From contig CM057338.1 in NCBI GenBank assembly GCA_030015575.1, positions 828,064,353 to 828,128,352 of the forward strand: DNA of 64,000 nt, written 5' to 3'. The notes under the pieces were generated by a model. It worked only from the letters and a program-made list of their open reading frames with translations, had not been told where the DNA came from and ran no database searches. This document shows positions 23,510 through 36,057 of this stretch, one piece after another (the first letter of the stretch is position 1; each line of letters starts with the position of its first letter). Both the position numbers and the translations under genes were made by a program. This DNA is from Agapanthus africanus. Its lineage: Eukaryota > Streptophyta > Magnoliopsida > Asparagales > Amaryllidaceae.

Positions 23510-25684
23510 TGTTAGTTATATATATGCCCTAGAGGCCATTACTGTACATATGATGTATATTGTAATGGATGCTTGGACATATATAGGGAGTACTTTCTTA
23601 CTCGACATGATAGTATGCTATCTGGTTGCACTTTATCTTAACATGTACTCTGATTGTCTCTATGATACATATTGATAAAGCCCTTAGGATATGTACTCGA
23701 CTACTGGGACTATGATGAGATCATAGTAGTCGACGAGTACATCCTATAACTGTTCCTAGTCGAGGGTGTATCGAGACAGGGCATCGATACACCAGAGTAA
23801 ACTAGCGTATACGCATCTTGACCCATATGATGGGCGATGGATGATCCTATATCCATCGGTATTTGACATCAAAGATGGTGTACGGGTTCTCAGTGGAGAC
23901 TAGGTACACTGAACGGACTCGCCGAGAACTCCTAGATGATATTATACCTATCGTCAGATAGCAGTTCTTCGGTGACACTGGTACAGGTTAGTCTGTAGAC
24001 CTGAGATCATCATAGAGTCTTGTGTGATTCCCACCGTGCTTTGATTTCCACCTTACCACGTCCAAGAGGGCGTGCAAAAAGGTTGCTTTTAGGTACAGTC
24101 CCGAATCAAATGGAGGCAATGAGCGATAGTAGGGGATTCGTCTCTCACGGTATAGGGAGTTGATATTGTGCTGTGTTCGATTGGCTATAACTGGAAATCC
24201 CTGGCCAGGGTTGCTGAGATTTACTGGTAAGTGTTATCAGTAGTTTCTCAAACTATTATAGACCTCATATCGACATGACTTATCAAGCTACTGGGGTCTG
24301 ACGTTTACCACCCCTAGGCGAGATATGCGACATAACAGACGAAGAGACCGGACTGTATGGGAGTGTTACTGATTGGATTCGCAGGAGAATGTACAGGCTT
24401 GCTTGTTGATCTTCTGATCGCTCAATACCTGGGTGGCTATTACGTTTAGCTGACCGCTTGCAGCTTGTGGGTGTTTGATATGATCATCAGCTACTGCCGG
24501 CGTATTGACGATTCTTTAGAGTCCTACACAGAGGTTTCTTGGCTCAGGAAAAAGGGAGTAGGAGCACATATATGATATGTGCGGGACCGAGAACAATACG
24601 TGTATGTGATACCGTATTAGATTCTCACGATATGAGATATCGGCCGGGTATATGAGATATAGCCGGGTCATCGGATCAAGTGTTGATTTGATGAACTGAT
24701 ACAGATTATATTAGTCGGTTATTTGTGAAATAGCCGGATTATCGGATCTAGTGTTGATTCGATAATTTAATGTATAATTATATATTTGATATATTAAATT
24801 ACATTAACTAATATAAGCTCACTAAAAGATTCTTTTTCTCACCCGGGTAATACATTGATATATATGCGATATATGTTAATTGTATTATTTTATTTTGTTA
24901 CAATAAATATTATATATGTGATATATAATATTGTAACATGATATGGTTATTAATGCAACATGATTAGTGGAGATTAAACATGGTTAGGGTTTGATTTGGG
25001 TTAAGCTTTTCTAGAAGTTTCTAGAAGCTTTGCTTTTTGTTTTTGCAAAGATATTTGTTAAAGATATTTTAGATGATATTTATTAACCCAACCCAACCCA
25101 TGACCATGGTGAAGTCTCTACATGGGTTAAGTTATCATACTTAACTCATGGTTGCAATTCTAACCTCATCACAATTCATTATTCATCACAAAGTAAATTG
25201 ATTCTTCTTCTTCTTCTTCCTTGAAAGCTTTCTAGCTTTTTGCTTAGTGATGATTTTGAGTGAGTTAAAGAAAGCAAATAAGAGCTAAAATCCTACTTCA
25301 TCATCCTAATCTATCCTAGCCATTTAGATTAGGGTGTTCACTTCATTTGTGAGTGAGAGCTTATATTAAAGAAACTTTAAGGTAGATTATCTTTGTTATC
25401 GAAGATCGGGAGCAAGCATGCATCTTTCTTTTCGTGGAGCCTCTCTAGAGTCCGGGAAATCGATGATCGCAGTGAAGGGACCTCAACACGGATCTTATGA
25501 AGTGAAGGACCGGACTACAAAGGTTGTAATCCTAAACTCTTAGATGTTAAAGTGTTTAACATGCTTTGTTTCGCCTAATCTCTAGTTTAAAAATCTTGGT
25601 TAGGGTTGTTCGGCACGGCTATAATTTAAATCGGGCATGGTTGATGCCTTGTAGAACCTTATTAGAGTTCCTAGTTACCCTACA
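23510..25684 (+). repeat. Element C 3' LTR
   Basis: 2175 bp, from TGTTAGTTATATATATG to CCCTACA, followed by target duplication AATTT. It is nearly the same as 15375-17563. Confidence 0.95.
24199..24242 (+). other. LTR palindrome plus stem-loop (C, 3' LTR)
   Basis: CCCTGGCCAGGG (24199-24210) and arms TACTGGTAA (24222-24230) and TTATCAGTA (24234-24242) are unchanged from the 5' LTR. Confidence 0.75.
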
Positions 25685-27983
25685 AATTTCTTCTATAAAT
25701 ACCACCCTATACCCTAACCCTCCTCATTCAAAAATCCTTTGCCAAAACTCTCTAAATTTTCCAAGTCCAAGAAGTTGTACAAGTGGAGTTAGCTCAAAGT
25801 CAAGTTCCGGCGACGACTCGGGACAAATCCGGCGATCCCGCCACTCCACGATGCTTGCAAACCCATCCTCTACCTCCTCTTTCTCTTCTCAATCTGTAAG
25901 TCCCTACTTTTTCTCCTCTCTTCTCTATTAAATAAGTCTCTTTTCAAATGACGTCGGTAAGTGGAGTTAACCGACTTTTAAAACCTAATTTCTTTAAAAT
26001 GACAATTTTTCTAAGGAAACTCATAACCAAATTAATAAACCTTGCTTATTAACAATTAACTAAAATTTAGAAACCAATTTCACTATAAAACTCTATGTAA
26101 AACCATGTTTATTGCACTTTTACGGTTTAATACCACATACTTACTTTCGACATATTTTATCATGCTTACTTGTATTACCTTTAGAAAATTCATGAGGTAA
26201 TGACCTATCTCATCATAACACTCATCATGACATATCACGATGGCTTTTGGAACAATATTTTGGGGGACAATACAATTTTGACATTAAAATACCTTAAACT
26301 AATAAAACCGTATTTCTTTAAGATCGTTTTAATTAATTTCCATACAATTATGTCCTTACAACCTACTTTGGGGAATCCGATTTGGTTGGTGTGGGTTATC
26401 GCACATCCATCGGACTAATAGGGCGACATGCAGATCTCCTCACGGAGCATACGATCTCGATGGAATTTTTATTATAATTTCTAAGAAAACGTGATTTCTA
26501 TTAATAAATAAATTCTATTTTTAATAATTATATATATATATATATAAATATTACCAAAATATCTATTTTAAATATATAATATATTCCATGTTTTCTAACA
26601 AAAGAAAAGAATCACAAAAGTTCATGAAAATACCATAAAAAATCAATACAAGTCAAATTACATGAAAATACCATATACTATTCAATTTAGGTTTATATCC
26701 ACTAGAATATTTCATCTTTTAAAATTTACATCCATGAAAATCCTAAATACGATAATTAAATACTTGAGGTGTATTTTGAAAATATATCAAAACTATTTTT
26801 CATTAAACCCTCTCAAGTTATATTAAATTACAATAAGGACCCTAGTAAATATAGGTTTAAGCGGGATCAGTTCTCTTGAGCCTCAGGAAGCCGGAGAATT
26901 TGGGTGCTTGCCTACTTAAGGCAGACAACTAAAACGGGGTTATCAATACGGTAATTGTCTTGGAAAAAGTCACAAATCCTGCCATCCATATGCAGCAGTT
27001 ACCGATAATTCCAAAACTAATTCAGTACTTCAATTCGTTTTAAAGTATCTAACTCAGTCAGAGTCTCAGTCTAATATGAAATCAATCCATCCTTGAATTC
27101 AATTCAAGAATAACTCCAATTCAACATGAATCCATTTATACCAGAATACAATCTATATCAACATGAATTGATTTGACCAAACCATGCATATACATCTGAC
27201 ATTGTTTACATAACTACCCGTTTATATCCTTTCCGTTTACATGAACTACTGATATCATGGTTTCAGCAAGTCTTACATCTATTAAACAAAACAATACACA
27301 TCAATACAAAATACATTACGGGGTTTTAAAGGGGTAGACTAGTATGGAATGTATTAAAAGTGGCACAAGACGGTCACTTTAATACAGCTAACCTGAACAT
27401 CCGTTGCCGTTGTCCCGTGGGTTTTAATGGGGCCTTGTGATCCGTATACCATAGTTCACGGGGTAAGCCGGACTCCTCTCGTATACACCGGCATATTTTG
27501 TACCAAGCTACAAACAACTGCGTTAACATAACTATCAATATTATACCAGTTATATTCTCATTACCTGTTCAGTCTATTTCTATCTCTCTTTGGGACTTAC
27601 CGAGCGATTGTTCGCTGACGACATTCCTTTTCTATTCTTTCTTTGGAATGTTGTCAGGAGGACCTGATTCTCTGGAGATCGAGCCCAGCACAGACGACTT
27701 GGAGCAGTTCTCAGAAGACCCAAAACTCTAGTCACTTGTATATACTTTATTTCCAGTTCATGCCATTGTTTAGGCATTGCTTTTTAGTCTTGTATTTACA
27801 TTTCCAGTTGTATTGTAAAGGATGTTTAATAAATTAAAAGTTGTTGTTCATTTACATCTCATGTCTTTCTTGTGTACTTTTACATTATATTGCTTATTTA
27901 TGCTTAGCGTGTTTACTTCTGAGTAAATACGTCACGTGACCCGTCAAGTCTCCTTACCATACTCTAGGAAGCGGGGCATGACA
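25685..27983 (+). repeat. Element G 5' LTR, right segment
   Basis: It resumes the G LTR after element C (25685-25689 is the second AATTT) and ends GGCATGACA. With 14823-15374 it adds up to 2846 bp, against 2845 bp for the 3' LTR. Confidence 0.93.
25694..25701 (+). promoter_or_regulatory. G 5' LTR TATA box
   Basis: TATAAATA is also present in the 3' LTR at 33517-33524. Element C lies immediately upstream, so any upstream promoter elements of this LTR are now 10 kb away. Confidence 0.7.
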
Positions 27984-28155
27984 GGTTTTGTTGGCGGCCC
28001 ATGCAGGTCAGTGCTGCATGGAACCCTACCATGCAAGTCAGTTCTGCATGGAAACCTAAGCAATATAACACAAGAATTATAAGACTCAGCAACTAAACAT
28101 TCTTTATATTTCATATTTCTTGAATCTATCCTAACCCTATTTTTCTTTCAAGGTT
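27984..28155 (+). other. Element G short leader
   Basis: 172 bases lie between the LTR end and the first gag ATG. TGGCGGCCCATGCAGG, 8-9 bases after the LTR, is the only primer-site candidate; I do not recognise the tRNA. An imperfect repeat built on CATGCAGGTCAGTGCTGCATGG is present twice. Confidence 0.5.
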
Positions 28156-29390
28156 ATGGATTCCCCGAACAATACTAGCACCAACGTGATCAGCAACACC
28201 ACACCACCACCTCTTCCACTTACGCCTACCGTTGTAGCTCCGATCAACGAGCAGATGGTATTGCTCGAGGCAATTAAGAGCTTCTTGGAAGGACAGCAGC
28301 AACAGACTACCATACTAATGAACCGCCCAGAAGCGGAAGCACCTGGAGTGAAGCAATTCCGGGCACTTCATCCGAAGCAATTTTCTGGGAAAGAGAGCCC
28401 TTTAGAAGCTGAAGAATGGGCTCAATCAATTGAGAACGATCTGGCAGCAGCACAAGTGTCAGACATTGCTTGGGTAAGGGTTGTGAAGATGCAACTCACG
28501 GATAACGCTCGAGTATGGTGGAAGGCGGAAGAAAGCCATCTTGCCCAGCCGATGAATGGAAGACCTTTCGTGATATGTTTGACGTGAAGTATTTTCCAGA
28601 GACTGTCCAATTCGACATGGAGCAGCAATTCATCCACTTACAACAAGGCTCTATGTGGAGCAAATCAGTGGATGAGTATGATGCAGAGTTCACCATGTTG
28701 AGCAGGTAAGATATGTCTTAATATTCGATTATCTAATATCACATACTGCACAGCTAATACAAGACCGTAATAGGTTCGCGGCACACCTTATTCCGACTGC
28801 TGAGATTAGGGCCAGATGATTTCAATAAGGGTTGGACCAGGAAATCCAAGCTGTTCTAGCTACAGGGGATTTCCCAACCCATGACCTAGCTCTGAAAGCT
28901 GCCCATCGATACGAGACAGTAGTGAAGAAGAAGAGTAGATCTTACTCTGCCGGTGTGAAGCGCCCTGCCACTCAGATGGCAGGAGGAGCCTCTTCAAGGC
29001 CACATTTTGTACCCAGGAGACCGGGAGTACCTTTTAACCGGCCCAGTCCAGATTTTTGCTTTTATTGCAAAAGGAATGGACACCCGGCGAAGGATTGTAG
29101 GCATGCTAATCGCCTCTGCTTAGTCTGTGGCTCATCCACACATGATATTGGGTCTTGTCCTCAAAGACTCAATCAATATCAGGCACCCAGACCAGCAATA
29201 CTCTATCTGCAGCGGCCAGCTATTCAGGCACCTGCACCATGTCTTGCTTTCCCAGCTCCACCTCCTCGTGGACCTACTGCACCTCCTCCTCGTTAGTTCC
29301 ATCAAGCACAAAGGAACCTGCCTCAGGGACAGAGGAACGGACAGAGGAATGCTCTTCCGGCAAGGAGGAATGTACCTAGGCGACAGGCTT
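28156..29390 (+). pseudogene. Element G gag fossil
   Basis: The capsid region of a Ty3/gypsy element starts at an ATG at 28156 with MDSPNNTSTN. It has the gag core motif KQFSGKESPLEAEEWAQSIE (about 28376) and, near the end, two zinc knuckles: CFYCKRNGHPAKDC (about 29057) and CLVCGSSTHDIGSC (about 29118). Two knuckles are less usual than one but known in plant chromoviruses. It is broken. In life it would form the particle and bind element RNA. Confidence 0.88.
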
Positions 29391-32300
29391 TCACAATGAC
29401 CGTGGAAGAAGCTGAAGCCACTGGCCAAGTCATCACCGTTAACTTTCCATCTTTCAAATCTATTCAATACTTATTTACATCCATATATCTTTTCCTAAAC
29501 CTAAAACATATCCCACATAACTTAGGTACGATCTTAGTAGCTTTACTTCCTACACTAGCACTCTTCGATACTGGAGCATCTCATTGCTTTATGTCGCAAC
29601 GGTTCATCCGAGCTCATGCGGTTCCAGTCATACCGCTCGTATCCAACTGGAATGTCAGTTCAGGGAACGACGTTCTAAAGGCAACAATGGGGTATGACTT
29701 GTGTCCAGTAGTCGTCTGCAGCAGAGAATTTTATGCCGACTTCAAGGTGCTGGACATACCGAACTTCGATATAGTTTTGGGTATGGATTGGCTAGGCACA
29801 TTCTATACTACCATCGACTGTCTTTAAAGGAGGGTAGTTTTCGAGATTCCAGAGAATTCGGTCTTTTATTTCAAAAGTGGAGACCGTACTCTGGAGCCTA
29901 GCACATACAAAGCAAAACCGAAGAAGGAAGTGATTGCAACTCTACAGGCAGGAGAAGATAAGCCAGAGGTAGTTCGAGAGTTCGACGATGTATTTCCTGA
30001 AGACATATCAGGTTTGCCTCTCGATCTAGCTCTTGAATTCAGAATTGATTTAGTACCTGGTGCACAACCGGTGATCAAAGCACCGTATCGGTTAAGCCCT
30101 GAAGGTTTGAAGGAGGTCCGTATTCAGCTGGACGAACTTCCGCAGAAAGAATGGATTCTTCCCAGCACTTCAAGTTGGGGATCTCCAGTTTTTCTTGTGA
30201 AGAAGAAGGAAGATTCGTACAGAATGTGCATTGATTATAGAGCTTTGAACGAAGTCACAATAAAGAACAAGTATCCATTACCGCGAATCGAAGATCTGTT
30301 CGATCAGCTAAGTGGGTCTTGCATTTTCTCAAAGTTAGATCTTCGTTCGGGTTATCATCAGGTGAAGGTCAAAGAGTCTGATATTCCGAAGACGGCATTC
30401 AAGACTCGCTATGGACATTATGAGTTTCTCGGTATGCCATTTGGAGTGACCAATGCACTAGCCATATTCATGAACCTAATGAATCAAGTTTTCCGAGAGT
30501 ACCCAGACAGGTTCATTGTCATATTCATCGACGACATCCTGGTATATTCAAGGAATCGGAAAGAGCACGCTGAACATTTACGAATTGCCCTGGAGACTTT
30601 GCGACAGCATCAACTCTATGCCAAGTACAGCAAGTGCGAGTTTTGGCTAGAACAAGTTGGATTTCTCGGATATATCGTTTCAGGTGAAGGAATCTCTGTA
30701 GATCCAGCTAAAGTAGCAGCAGTAAGCGAATGGCCGAACACCAAAGATAGTGAAGGACATTCAAAGTTTCTTGGGATTAGTGGGATACTACCGAAGATTT
30801 AGTGAAGGATTTTCAAAGATTGCAACACCCCTGACCACGCTAACGCGTAAAGATGAAGAATTAGTGTGGTCAGAAGCATGCGAACAAGCTTTCATAGAAC
30901 TCAAGTCAAGATTGACATCAACACCTATTCTCATAATACCAGACCAATCTGGAGGTTTCGTAGTACATTGCGATGCATCCGGTAAAGGATTAGGATGTGT
31001 TCTACATTAGCACGGTAAAGTTGTAGCTTATGCATCAAGACAACTGAATGTTCATGAGCGCAACTATCCGACGCATGATCTGGAGTTGGCAGCCGTTATC
31101 TTTGCTTTCAAGATTTGGCGTCATTATCTTCTTGGAGAACAGGTAGATATCTACACAGTCCATAAAAGTTTGAAGTATGTGTTTACTCAGAAAGAGTTGA
31201 ATATGCGGCAGAGAAGATGGTTAGAACTTATGGTGGACTTTGACATCAACCTACAATATCATCCAGGGAAGGTGAATGTAGTACTTGATGCACTTAGTCG
31301 TCAACCACTATCAATGAATCTTACCACACAGTGGAAACTACAACAAGATTTTCACCAGATGGAGATAGAAGTGGTCATGCCAGGTAACGCTTCAAGTTTG
31401 ACGAACTTACAAGTTCAGTCTACAATTGTTAATCAGATCAAAGCAGCTCAAGCAAGTGATGCCAAGTTGCAAAAGATCAGAGAACAAGTAGAAAGTGGAC
31501 TTCGAACAGACTTCATCATTCATGAAGATGGATCTTTGAGATACGGCAACAGATTGTGTGTACCACAAGGTCCTGTTCAGGAAGAGTTGATGAAAGAAGC
31601 TCACAGCTCCCTATACTCAGTACACCCTGGCGGTACAAAGATATACAAAGATCTACGTCAACATTACTTGTGGCATGGAATGAAGCGTGAAGTAGCCAGA
31701 AGTGTCGCTAAATGTTTGGTGTATCAGCAAGTAAAAGCTAAACACCACAGGACTGCTGGTTTACTTCAACCATTATCTATCCCAGAATGGAAGTGGAAAC
31801 ACATTACCATGGACTTCGTGACTGCATTTCCTCACAGCACGAAAGGTAACGATGCGGTATGGGTTATTGTGGATCGACTCACAAAGTCGGCTCACTTTAT
31901 TCTCTTTCGAGTTAGCCAATCTACCGAAACACTAGTAAAGAAATACATGGAGGTATGAATCTAAGTAAGATTTAAACTCTTCATAATGTACTATCTCTGA
32001 TACCCATAAACTCATGCAGGAGATCGTGAGATTACATGGAGTACCGGTTTGCATTGTCTCCGATCGTAACACCAGATTCCGATCACAGTTTTGGAAGAGT
32101 CTGCAAGCTAGCTTGGGAACGAGTTTGAACTTTAGCACAGCTTATCATCTATAAACAAATGGTCAGTCTGAGCGAACGATTCAGATTCTTGAAGATATGC
32201 TAAGAGCGTGTATGTTAGACTTTGGAGGATCGTGGGAAGATCACCTACATCTTGTGGAATTTTCATACAACAACAGCTACCAAGCGAGTATTGGAATGAC

Positions 32301-32720
32301 ACCCTTTGCAGCGCTCTATGGAAGGAAGTGTCGATCATCATTAAGTTGGGACGACATCGGAGATAGAGAACTCCTTGGACCTGAGATGATAGTAGCAACT
32401 GTAGATGTAGTTCGCATTATCAGGGAAAGAATGCGCATAGCCCAATATCGACAGAAGCACTGAGCGGATGCAAAGCGCCGTCACTTGGAGTTCCAACCAG
32501 GAGATCATGTCTTTCTGAAGATTTCTCAAAACCGTGAAGTGATTCACTTCAGAAAGCAGGGTAAGCTAAGTCCGAGATTCATTGGACCGTTCGACATACT
32601 AGAACGAGTCGGAGAAGTGGCTTATCGCTTGGCACTTCCACCTTCATTGGAAGGAGTGCACAATGTGTTCACATATCCCAACTCAGAAGGTATGTGAGTG
32701 ACCCAGTCACATTCTTGATC
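29391..32720 (+). pseudogene. Element G protease-RT-RNase H-integrase fossil
   Basis: Domains in gypsy order are protease with LFDTGASHCF (about 29565), RT with [20 protein letters not shown] (about 30217) and the catalytic [11 protein letters not shown] (about 30526), RNase H with HCDASGKGLGCVL (about 30967) and [14 protein letters not shown] (about 31125), and integrase with an N-terminal zinc-binding region (about 31620-31740), catalytic-core pieces [10 protein letters not shown] (about 31803) and IVSDRNTRF (about 32056), and the chromovirus GPF motif (32584-32593). Several breaks are present. RT and integrase place it among chromoviruses. Confidence 0.92.
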
Positions 32721-32749
32721 ACTCCGAGCTCACTGTACAGATGGACCTA

Positions 32750-32925
32750 TCTTGTGAGCAACAACCCATTGAAATCCTGGACAGAAAGGTGAAGTCACTT
32801 CGGAATAAGAAAGTAAACTTGGTTCGAGTGATGTGGAGAAAAGACTCACCAGGAGAATCAACGTGAGAAAGAGAAGACGACATGCGTGCAAGATACCCTC
32901 ACTTGTTAGTAATAAATTGTAAATT
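32750..32925 (+). pseudogene. Element G integrase chromodomain remnant
   Basis: A stretch reading ILDRKVKSLRNKKVNLVRVM (32776 onward) is followed by a WRK... and a PHL-like end. This is the chromodomain that follows GPY/F in Tekay chromoviruses, thought to steer integration to marked heterochromatin. It is separated from the integrase core by decay. Confidence 0.78.
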
Positions 32926-32943
32926 TCGAGGACAAAATTTTTG

Positions 32944-32957
32944 TAAGGAGGGTAGAA
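32944..32957 (+). other. Element G polypurine tract
   Basis: AAGGAGGGTAGAA lies directly before the 3' LTR TGTAACG, as is usual for Tekay elements. Confidence 0.88.
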
Positions 32958-33078
32958 TGTAACGACTTTGTTTATAATGTACATAAAATTTTTAAAGTTA
33001 ATGTACAAATGGAGTATTTGTAAATCCTGAGCACAAGCTATAAATTTAAGTTGTTTAAAAACAGCAAGAAAACACTTG

Positions 33079-33133
33079 TAGCTCATTGGTAAAGCCTTGC
33101 ATTGCTGTGACGTAGCCCCTGTGTTCGAATCCC
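33079..33133 (+). promoter_or_regulatory. tRNA-like Pol III A and B boxes in G 3' LTR
   Basis: TAGCTCATTGG (33079-33089) and GTTCGAATCCC (33123-33133) are unchanged from the 5' LTR, although the bases between have drifted. Confidence 0.65.
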
Positions 33134-33516
33134 CTCAGCCACATATTATTTTTGCTGATTTTTCTTTTAAATTTTTTAAAAGCCCAAAAGTTTACACGTG
33201 CAATACACGTAAAAATGAAAAGTCTTAGAAATCAAACATGTGCACTGAGTTATATGAACTGACCTAGACACGTAGCTTGAATCCAAGCCCAGACCAACCC
33301 CATTGGACCGGCGGGATCTTCTTTGGGGCCGGCGCCGCCGGTCCCCCCCGTCCCAAATGCTTCAATTTTTTTTAGCCTAGCACCTCTTGGACTCCCCCAC
33401 TAACCCTAGTCTGTTTTTTTTTCCTGCACATTTCCAGAGAATTAAAATGATGCATTAATCCAAAATGTTAATGTATTTTAATTCCATTCTTCAATACCCT
33501 AAACCCTAATTTCTCC

Positions 33517-33524
33517 TATAAATA
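33517..33524 (+). promoter_or_regulatory. G 3' LTR TATA box
   Basis: TATAAATA, the counterpart of 25694-25701. Here the upstream LTR sequence is still contiguous. Confidence 0.7.
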
Positions 33525-35802
33525 CCACCCTACACCATAGCCCTCCTCATTCAGAAATACTTTGCCAAAACTCTCTAAATTTTCCAAGTCCAAGAAGTTG
33601 TACAAGTGGAGTTAGCTCAAAGTCAAGTTCTGGCGATGACTCGGGACAAATCCGGCGACCCCGCGACTCCACGACGCTTGCAAACCCATCCTCTACCTCC
33701 CCTCTCTCTTCTCAATCCGTAAGTCCTTACTTTTTGTTCTCTCTTCTCTATTAAACAAGTTTCTTTTCAAATGACGTCGGTAAGTGGAGTTAATCGACTT
33801 TTAAAACCTAATTTCTTTAAAATGACAATTTTTCTTAGGAAACTCATAACCAAATTAATAAACCTTGCTTATTAACCATTAACTAAAATTTAGAAACCAA
33901 TTTCTTTATAAAACTCCATGTAAAACCATGTTTATTGCACTTTTACGGTTTAATACCACATACTTACTTTCGACATATTTTATCATGCTTACTTGTATTA
34001 CCTTTAGAAAATTCACGAGGTAATGATCTACCTCATCACAACACTCATCATGACATATCACGATGGCTTTTGGAACAATATTTTGGGGGACAATACAATT
34101 TTTACATTAAAATACCCTAAACTAATAAAACCGTATTTCTTTAAGATTGTTTTAATTAAATTCCATACAATTATGTCCTTACAACCTATTTTGGGGAATT
34201 CAATTTGGTTGGTGCGGGTTATTGCACATCCATCGGACTAGTAGGGCGAGATGCAGACCTCCTCATGGAGCATACGATCTCGATGGAATTTTTATTACAA
34301 TTTCTAAGAAAACGTGATTTCTATTAATATATAAATTCTATTTTTAATAATTATATATATATATAAATATTACCAAAATATCTATTTTAAAAATATAATA
34401 TATTCCATGTTTTCTAATCAAAAGAAAAGAATCACAAAAGTTCATGAAAATACCATCAAGAATCAATACAAGTCAAATTACATGAAAATACCATATACTA
34501 TTCAATTTAGGTTTATATCCACTAGAATATTTCATCTTATAAAATTTACATTCATGAAAATCCTAAATACGATAATTAAATACTTGAGGTGTATTTTGAA
34601 AATATATCAAAACTATTTTTCATTAAACCCCCTCAAGTTATATTAAATTACAATAAGGACCCTAGTAAATATAGGTTTAAACGGGACCGGTTCTGTTGAG
34701 CCTTAGGAAGCCGGAGAATTTGGGTGCTTCCCTATTTAAGGCAGACAACTAAAACAGGGTTATCAATACGGTAATTGGTTTGGAAAAAATCACAAATTTT
34801 GCCGTCCATGTACGACAGTTACCGATAACTCCAAAACTAATTCAGGACTTCAATTCGTTTTAAAGTATCTGACTCAGTCAGAGTCTTAGTCTAATCTGAA
34901 ATCAATCCATCCTTGAATACAATTCAAGTATAGCTCCAATTCAACATGAATCCATTTATACCAGAATACAATCTATATTAACATGAATTTATTTGACCGA
35001 ACCATGGATATACATTTGACATTGTTTAAATGACTACCCGTTTATATCCTTTCCGTTTACATGAACTACTGATATCATGGTTTCGGCAAGTCTTACATCT
35101 ATTAAACAAAACAATACACATCAATACAAAATACATTACGGGGTTTTAAAGGGGTAGACTGGTACAGAATGTGTTAAAAGTAGCACGAGACAATCACTTT
35201 AATACACCTAACCTGAACATTCGTTGCCCTTGTCCCGTGGGTTTTGACAGGGCCTTTTGATCCGTATACCATAGTCCATGGGATAAGCTGGACTCCTCTC
35301 GTATACACCGGCATATTTTGTACCAAGCTACAAACAACTGCGTTAACATAACTATCAATATTATACCAATTATATTCTTATTACCCGTTCAGTCTATTTC
35401 TATCTCTCTTTGGGACTTACCGAGCGATTGTTCGCTGACGACATTCCTTTTTTATTCTTTCTTTGGAATGTTGTCAGGAGGACCTGATTCTCTGGAGATT
35501 GAGCCAGCATAGACGACTTGGAGCAGTTCTCAGAAGACCCAGAGCTCTAGTCACTTGTATATACTTTACTTTCAGTTCATGCCATTGTTTAGGCATTGCT
35601 TTTCAGTCTTGTATTTACATTTCCAGTTGTATTGTAAAGGATGTTTAATAAATAAAAAGTTGCTGTTCATTTACATCTCATGTCTTTCTTGTGTACTTTT
35701 ACATTATATTGCTTCTTTACGCTTAGTGTATTTACTTCTGAGTAAATACGTAGCGTGACCCGTCAAGTCTCCTTACCGTACTCTGGGAAGTGGGGCGTGA
35801 CA

Positions 35803-35807
35803 ATGTC
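35803..35807. repeat. Target duplication ATGTC, right of G
   Basis: It matches 14818-14822. Confidence 0.9.
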
Positions 35808-35861
35808 TATGATAGGCACTTCCCAATGCTGACGAGGAGCGTGTGGGGGATTGCAAGCCAT
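35808..35861 (-). pseudogene. Unrecognised minus-strand open frame, ATG-led start
   Basis: An ATG at 35861-35859 in good context (ACAATGG) opens MACNPPHAPRQHWEVPII, 18 codons up to the G insertion. The frame is the same as that of the minus-strand piece starting at 14822. Upstream on the minus strand, a pyrimidine-rich run ending TTTGCAG resembles a splice acceptor, so this could be the start of an exon. I do not recognise the protein. Confidence 0.45.
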
Positions 35862-36057
35862 TGTTCTCTCCTCTGCAAATGAAGAAGAAGATCAACCCTG
35901 TCAATTTTTAAGGAAAACACTTAAATCTTAGCACACCAAATGTTCCATGGCATTTAAGATGGAGCGCTTCTCAAGTGTTGATCGAGAAAACGCCAGAAAA
36001 AGAGAGAAAATGGTTCAAAAAAGCATGAAGAATCATGGAAGAGTCAAATAAGGCCCC
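35862..36057. other. Unique-looking spacer
   Basis: About 200 bp of AT-rich sequence with a short purine-rich part. I see no gene or clear element in it. Confidence 0.5.

Larger units (their letters stand above)
15375..25684 (+). mobile_element. Copia element C (Tork/Angela-like), nested in G
   Basis: A structurally full-length copia fossil of 10,310 bp with 5-bp target duplications AATTT. LTRs are 2189 and 2175 bp, the primer site and polypurine tract are present, and the interior is about 5.9 kb. The LTRs differ by about 3% by eye. It lies inside the 5' LTR of G, five to ten bases upstream of G's TATA box. Its leader and coding layout mirror those of A. The coding region is badly decayed, with probably more than ten breaks. 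Confidence 0.95.
14823..35802 (+). mobile_element. Gypsy element G (Tekay-type chromovirus), with C nested
   Basis: A full-length Ty3/gypsy fossil flanked by the 5-bp duplication ATGTC. Without nested copia C (10.3 kb) it is about 10.7 kb. LTRs are 2846 and 2845 bp. The interior (27984-32957) has gag with two zinc knuckles, protease, RT, RNase H, integrase with a GPF motif and a C-terminal chromodomain. The tract before the 3' LTR and the AAGGAGGGTAGAA-TGTAACG junction are typical of plant Tekay elements. LTRs differ by about 5% by eye, so G is older than C. The coding region has about eight breaks. Confidence 0.93.
32958..35802 (+). repeat. Element G 3' LTR
   Basis: 2845 bp, from TGTAACGACTTTG to GCGTGACA, followed by target duplication ATGTC. 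It shows about 5% difference from the 5' LTR, unevenly spread. Confidence 0.93.

Noticed and set aside
25566-25931. 121-codon plus frame spanning the C/G junction
   Set aside because: It runs from C's LTR into G's LTR across a target duplication, so it cannot be an ancestral gene.
33494-33512. Interstitial telomere repeat (CCCTAAA words)
   Set aside because: Only about two units, and the same word is part of the G LTR at both ends.
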